Notes under the pieces: model-generated
What the model was told of the DNA's origin: nothing
The model's database searches: none
The model's input: the letters and a program-made list of their open reading frames with translations, nothing else
Assembly (NCBI GenBank): GCA_950295325.1
Contig: OX485803.1
Coordinates: 16,990,001-17,054,000 of the forward strand
Source of the DNA: Polytrichum commune
Taxonomy: Eukaryota; Streptophyta; Polytrichopsida; Polytrichales; Polytrichaceae
Reading direction: 5' to 3'
DNA: 64,000 bases
Shown here: positions 60,765 through 64,000 of the stretch, piece by piece
Position numbering within the stretch: the first letter of the stretch is position 1
Layout: each line of letters opens with the position of its first letter
Position numbers and translations under genes: made by a program

Positions 60765-63100
60765 ACACATCCATACACAAGTTTTATTTTTCTCACACAT
60801 ACAATCTCTCTTTCATACAATCACACCCATACATACAATAATTTTCTTATACACATATAATTTTTCTATCACACACACATGCACACATAGGTCATTAGTC
60901 ATTGAATTTGGTGAAGACATTCAGTTGCACACTCCAAGCTCTCTCTCTCTTGAAATTTAAGATTCCCTCAAGGGCTGCCCCCCCGCAAAAAAAAAAAAAA
61001 AATCCCGGAGGAACCTCCAGCACTGTAGCCTTCGGTGCTTGTTGAGGGAATTGCGAGGGCGGTGTTGTAGCTTTCCAATACAAGAAGTTGCTCCTGCTGA
61101 GAGAACTTTGAATGACTAACTGTTGAGAGAACTCTGAGTGACTGAGACTCTCGGCAAGGTTGTGTAGCCCTAGCCGACGTAGACAGGTTGCAGCAACGAG
61201 AGCGCTATCAGAAAAGAAAAGAAAAAAATCATAGTGTCAAACTTTGCGGCACCAGAATCTGAATTCTTGCATGCTTAGCTATATTCAAGGTATGCTACTG
61301 TGATTGGTAGAATACTAGCACTCATACTAAACGGCAAGATGAGCAAATCAAGCTCAGCTTCGAAGGATTTCAAGGTGGAGATATAAGCCTTGTATGCGAG
61401 CAACTTACATTTGGAATGTGACTAAGAACTTAAGTTAGCACAACTCTTGCTTAAGTTACATGGTTATTTGTTAATATTTTTATGATTATGTATAACAAAA
61501 GAATGTAGTATTGGTGTAGATTACCTACCTCTAAGGAAATGGTAAAGCCTTGTTGACATCGATAACAAGTAAGAGGTCTGCTAACACTTGTTATACGCTC
61601 TATTGACATACTTTGTGGTATTTTGGGGAGCATGGGCACATGTGAGGACCTCTTCTACAAGTGCTACACGCCTTCCAAAGATTAGTCTGCTCGTTTCAAT
61701 TCCTAAAGACTACTTGCTTTGTGTCCGGAATTGAATTTGAGTCTTTCTTGTTTTTACACCAACTTTCTCTCTATATTCTCTGATCAATCCTCAAATTGAG
61801 CTCTATGCACCTTGTGGTAATAAAGCATTTGGGATTATATAAAATAGATCAAGAAACATACAACCAGTATAGTCATCAAACTATACAAGATAAATCGAAT
61901 AAAGTTTGAGATTTTTGATCTTCCTACAAAAAATAAAAGATAGAGATAGAGTAGCTCTATAGATAGTCACAAATATCTCTGAAAACAACCATGATCTCCC
62001 GAAAATGTGGTGTATAGATATTATGGGTTGTATCAGAATACAACCATGGATATTTAGATTTCTCCTAATAAGTGATTGATATATTTGTGTTGAAGCAAGC
62101 ATATGTGTGATGTCAACACTAAAGGGTGAAGGTACTAACGAAACCAGTTGAGGGAACCAGAATCATAACCTATATTTGCTCACGGCCATGATATTGTTAC
62201 TTGATATTCAGTCACAATATGATGTTATTTGATAAGAAAAATGAACTCTGGACCATTTAAAAATATGGGAACTTTGGAGTTGTTTCGAAGTCTTATTAAA
62301 AATAAACTGACCTTTTTCAAACATGGTAATTCCAATGACATTACTTTATATGCAGTCAAAGTTAAGTCTATGGGACTAACAATACCAATGGAGCAACCAA
62401 TATTATGGAATGAGGTAGTGATTGGCTAAGGTTCTTGAATTACAGTCTTGACCGGGCTATATCAAAATCAGTGATGCAATTGTAATATCCTTATATATAT
62501 TGAAATATAAACTCGGATACTCAAGTACATTGATGCAACAACATTATGTATGCATATGTATGCCTTGTATAATTTGCGTGAAATGAACAACAGGTATGTA
62601 CAAAATTCCAATAGATTTTTTGAACAGAAAAAGGGTGGAATAACAAGATGTGGAACGGATAATAACTGATAAACTTGATTACCAGGACCCTTCCAAAAGA
62701 TGTATGTTGTCATAACTTAACTCTACATGTATAGTGATGACATATCCTATCAGGACAAGACATTGATCAAGACAAGATTAGTCAGCTCTCTACCGGGCTT
62801 CAAAATATCAGCCCAATGGAAACTACCTTAGGGTTTGATAAAAGTTACCTAACACATATCCACCGCAAATGTGACACTGCACATCTAAGGTGCATATTCA
62901 TTTCCTAACCCTATATTAAGTATAAACAAACGTGAGAATCTTCTTTCGAAGGTTAAGCCACAAGTGGGTGTTTACCTTAAGTAAATTTTAGGATTAGTGT
63001 AAGTGGTGCGGACTAGTAAAAGCGGGTGGTGTGTTTAGCCTACCACAAGCTTTAGTTACACAAGGTCCAAATGGCCAACGAACGGGTAGAATACTCATGA
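60765..63100. other. No gene recognised
   Basis: Between 60960 and 61220 the sequence is less AT-rich and includes a 16-nt A run and a short tandem pair (GAGAGAACTYTGARTGACT near 61098 and 61124). The rest is AT-rich. Confidence 0.35.
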
Positions 63101-63108
63101 ATGGGATG

Positions 63109-63500
63109 TGTATTATCTGAAAGGCACCACGGGCCTTGGCTTGGTGGTTAGGGCTCATGGCCCCCAATGAGGAGGTTGTGGGTTCTATTCCCCATGCCGG
63201 CGTGGTGTTCACCACCTTAGTCCACCCAACTATGGTGGGGGGTCCTTGGACCTTGTTGTATGGGTACCTCAAAGCCCTTTGGGGGGATACCATGTCCGGT
63301 ATCTTCAAGGCACTAGTGGCTAGCTAGGAACTAGTATAGTGTTTCACTATAGTGTCCATCCTCGAAAGGGGAGAGTAGTATTGTCCCAATGTCCCCTTGT
63401 CCAGTGGGCATCGGGTCATTGGCATTACGAACGGACACTTTATTCACGCCGGCTCCTTGCTAAAAAGGGACCGGAGTTTCTATCTATCTGTATTATCTGA
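63109..63500 (+). mobile_element. tRNA-derived SINE, family S1 copy 2, with 12-bp target duplication
   Basis: The body is 63121-63488. Direct repeats TGTATTATCTGA are perfect at 63109-63120 and 63489-63500. The A-box-like TGGCTTGGTGG is at 63137-63147 and the B-box-like GGTTCTATTCC at 63181-63191. The body ends in a CTATCTATC tail and aligns with the minus-strand copy at 18603-18955. The perfect target duplication indicates a fairly recent insertion. Confidence 0.92.
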
Positions 63501-63509
63501 TGCAAAGTA

Positions 63510-64000
63510 TATGGTTATACGATGGTTTTTGTGTGACATAGGTATAATTGGGCTCTGTTGTTATTCACCTCGTGTATGTAATTAACCCTCTTTGTGGATT
63601 TGGTAGGTGGTATGGGCACATATGAGGCAGACCCTTCACAAACTTAGCGGTATTCTTAAACTTTGTATCCCATTTTCTTGTACAAGTATTGTGTATTTTT
63701 GCTTAGTTATTCTACAAGATAGTTTAGATTATCAAGCATTTTTTTATTTGAGCAAAGTTCTTGGAAATATGTGTGAGTAGCCATGACATACATCCTTGTT
63801 TTTCACTAAGTGAGAAATAGATGTGTGGTATGACATGATACATGAGTATACCTAGAACATAACCCTTCTAGTGTAGTAAGTGAAGATTTGGTTATTACTT
63901 TGAGATATCTTCCGATTCGTGAATGGTGTTGGTTATGGCAAGAAATGTTTTTCCAGGGTTTGAGGAAAACATAGATATGTGGAAGTAATGGTTTGGCCTC
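63510..64000. other. No gene recognised
   Basis: AT-rich sequence up to the window edge. Confidence 0.4.

Noticed and set aside
63137-63191. Functional tRNA gene
   Set aside because: Only the A- and B-box regions are tRNA-like. There is no acceptor stem, and the segment is the head of a longer element with target duplications.
1-64000. CRISPR array, bacterial operon or prophage
   Set aside because: There are no regular short repeats with unique spacers, no ribosome-binding sites before frames and no long bacterial-type genes. The spliced WIP gene and plant transposons make the origin eukaryotic.

Overview
This is nuclear DNA from a land plant: AT-rich, repeat-laden, with one convincing host gene. 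That gene is a WIP-family C2H2 zinc-finger transcription factor, a family known from land plants. The species cannot be fixed from the window. The abundance of pogo/Tigger-type transposase remains, the absence of any recognisable LTR retrotransposon and the spacious gene would fit a non-seed plant (fern, lycophyte or bryophyte), but this is a weak inference.

Layout. 0.1-1.9 kb: a decayed DNA transposon with TAA duplications. 3.2-4.1 kb: LINE debris. 5.25-9.95 kb: a decayed Helitron Rep/helicase gene, mostly on the minus strand. It is cut by a 1.0 kb hAT element (6617-7629), and its C-terminal piece lies inverted at 5.3-5.5 kb. 10.7-11.9 kb: a TIR element carrying a perfect 32-bp hairpin. 13.1 kb: a foldback MITE. 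17.4-17.9 kb: a MITE with TCA duplications. 18.6-18.95 kb: a tRNA-derived SINE. 19.5-19.9 kb: a second, shorter hAT copy. 22.0-22.9 kb: a pogo-like transposase remnant. 24.8-25.7 kb: decayed coding sequence of unknown origin. 26.3-27.2 kb: a degenerate satellite of about 147 bp. 29.3-31.8 kb: LINE fragments and two TIR elements. 32.3-33.3 kb: a second copy of the 17.4 kb MITE with a pogo-like element nested inside. 34.3-35.5 kb: remnant of a pogo DDE transposase. 37.0 and 41.2 kb: further deletion derivatives of pogo-like elements.

42-51 kb is less AT-rich and holds the WIP gene: three coding exons (45382-45618, 46729-47283, 49585-50031), 412 aa, four zinc fingers. Its two introns contain three independent tandem arrays. 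One of them has duplicated the splice acceptor of exon 2.

51.3-64 kb returns to repeats: an empty-site paralogue of the 41 kb pogo insertion, tandemly duplicated sequence at 53.3 kb, a TIR repeat at 55.9-56.8 kb, a non-autonomous CACTA element with a SINE inside it (57.4-58.3 kb), a cryptic AT-rich repeat (59.85-60.76 kb) and a second SINE copy with perfect target duplications (63.1-63.5 kb).

There is no operon-like cooperation here and no new enzymatic system that I can support. The most informative content is the WIP locus with its repeat-built introns, and a set of nested transposon insertions whose target duplications, and in one case an empty-site paralogue, can be read directly. All family calls were made by eye from motifs and terminal repeats.
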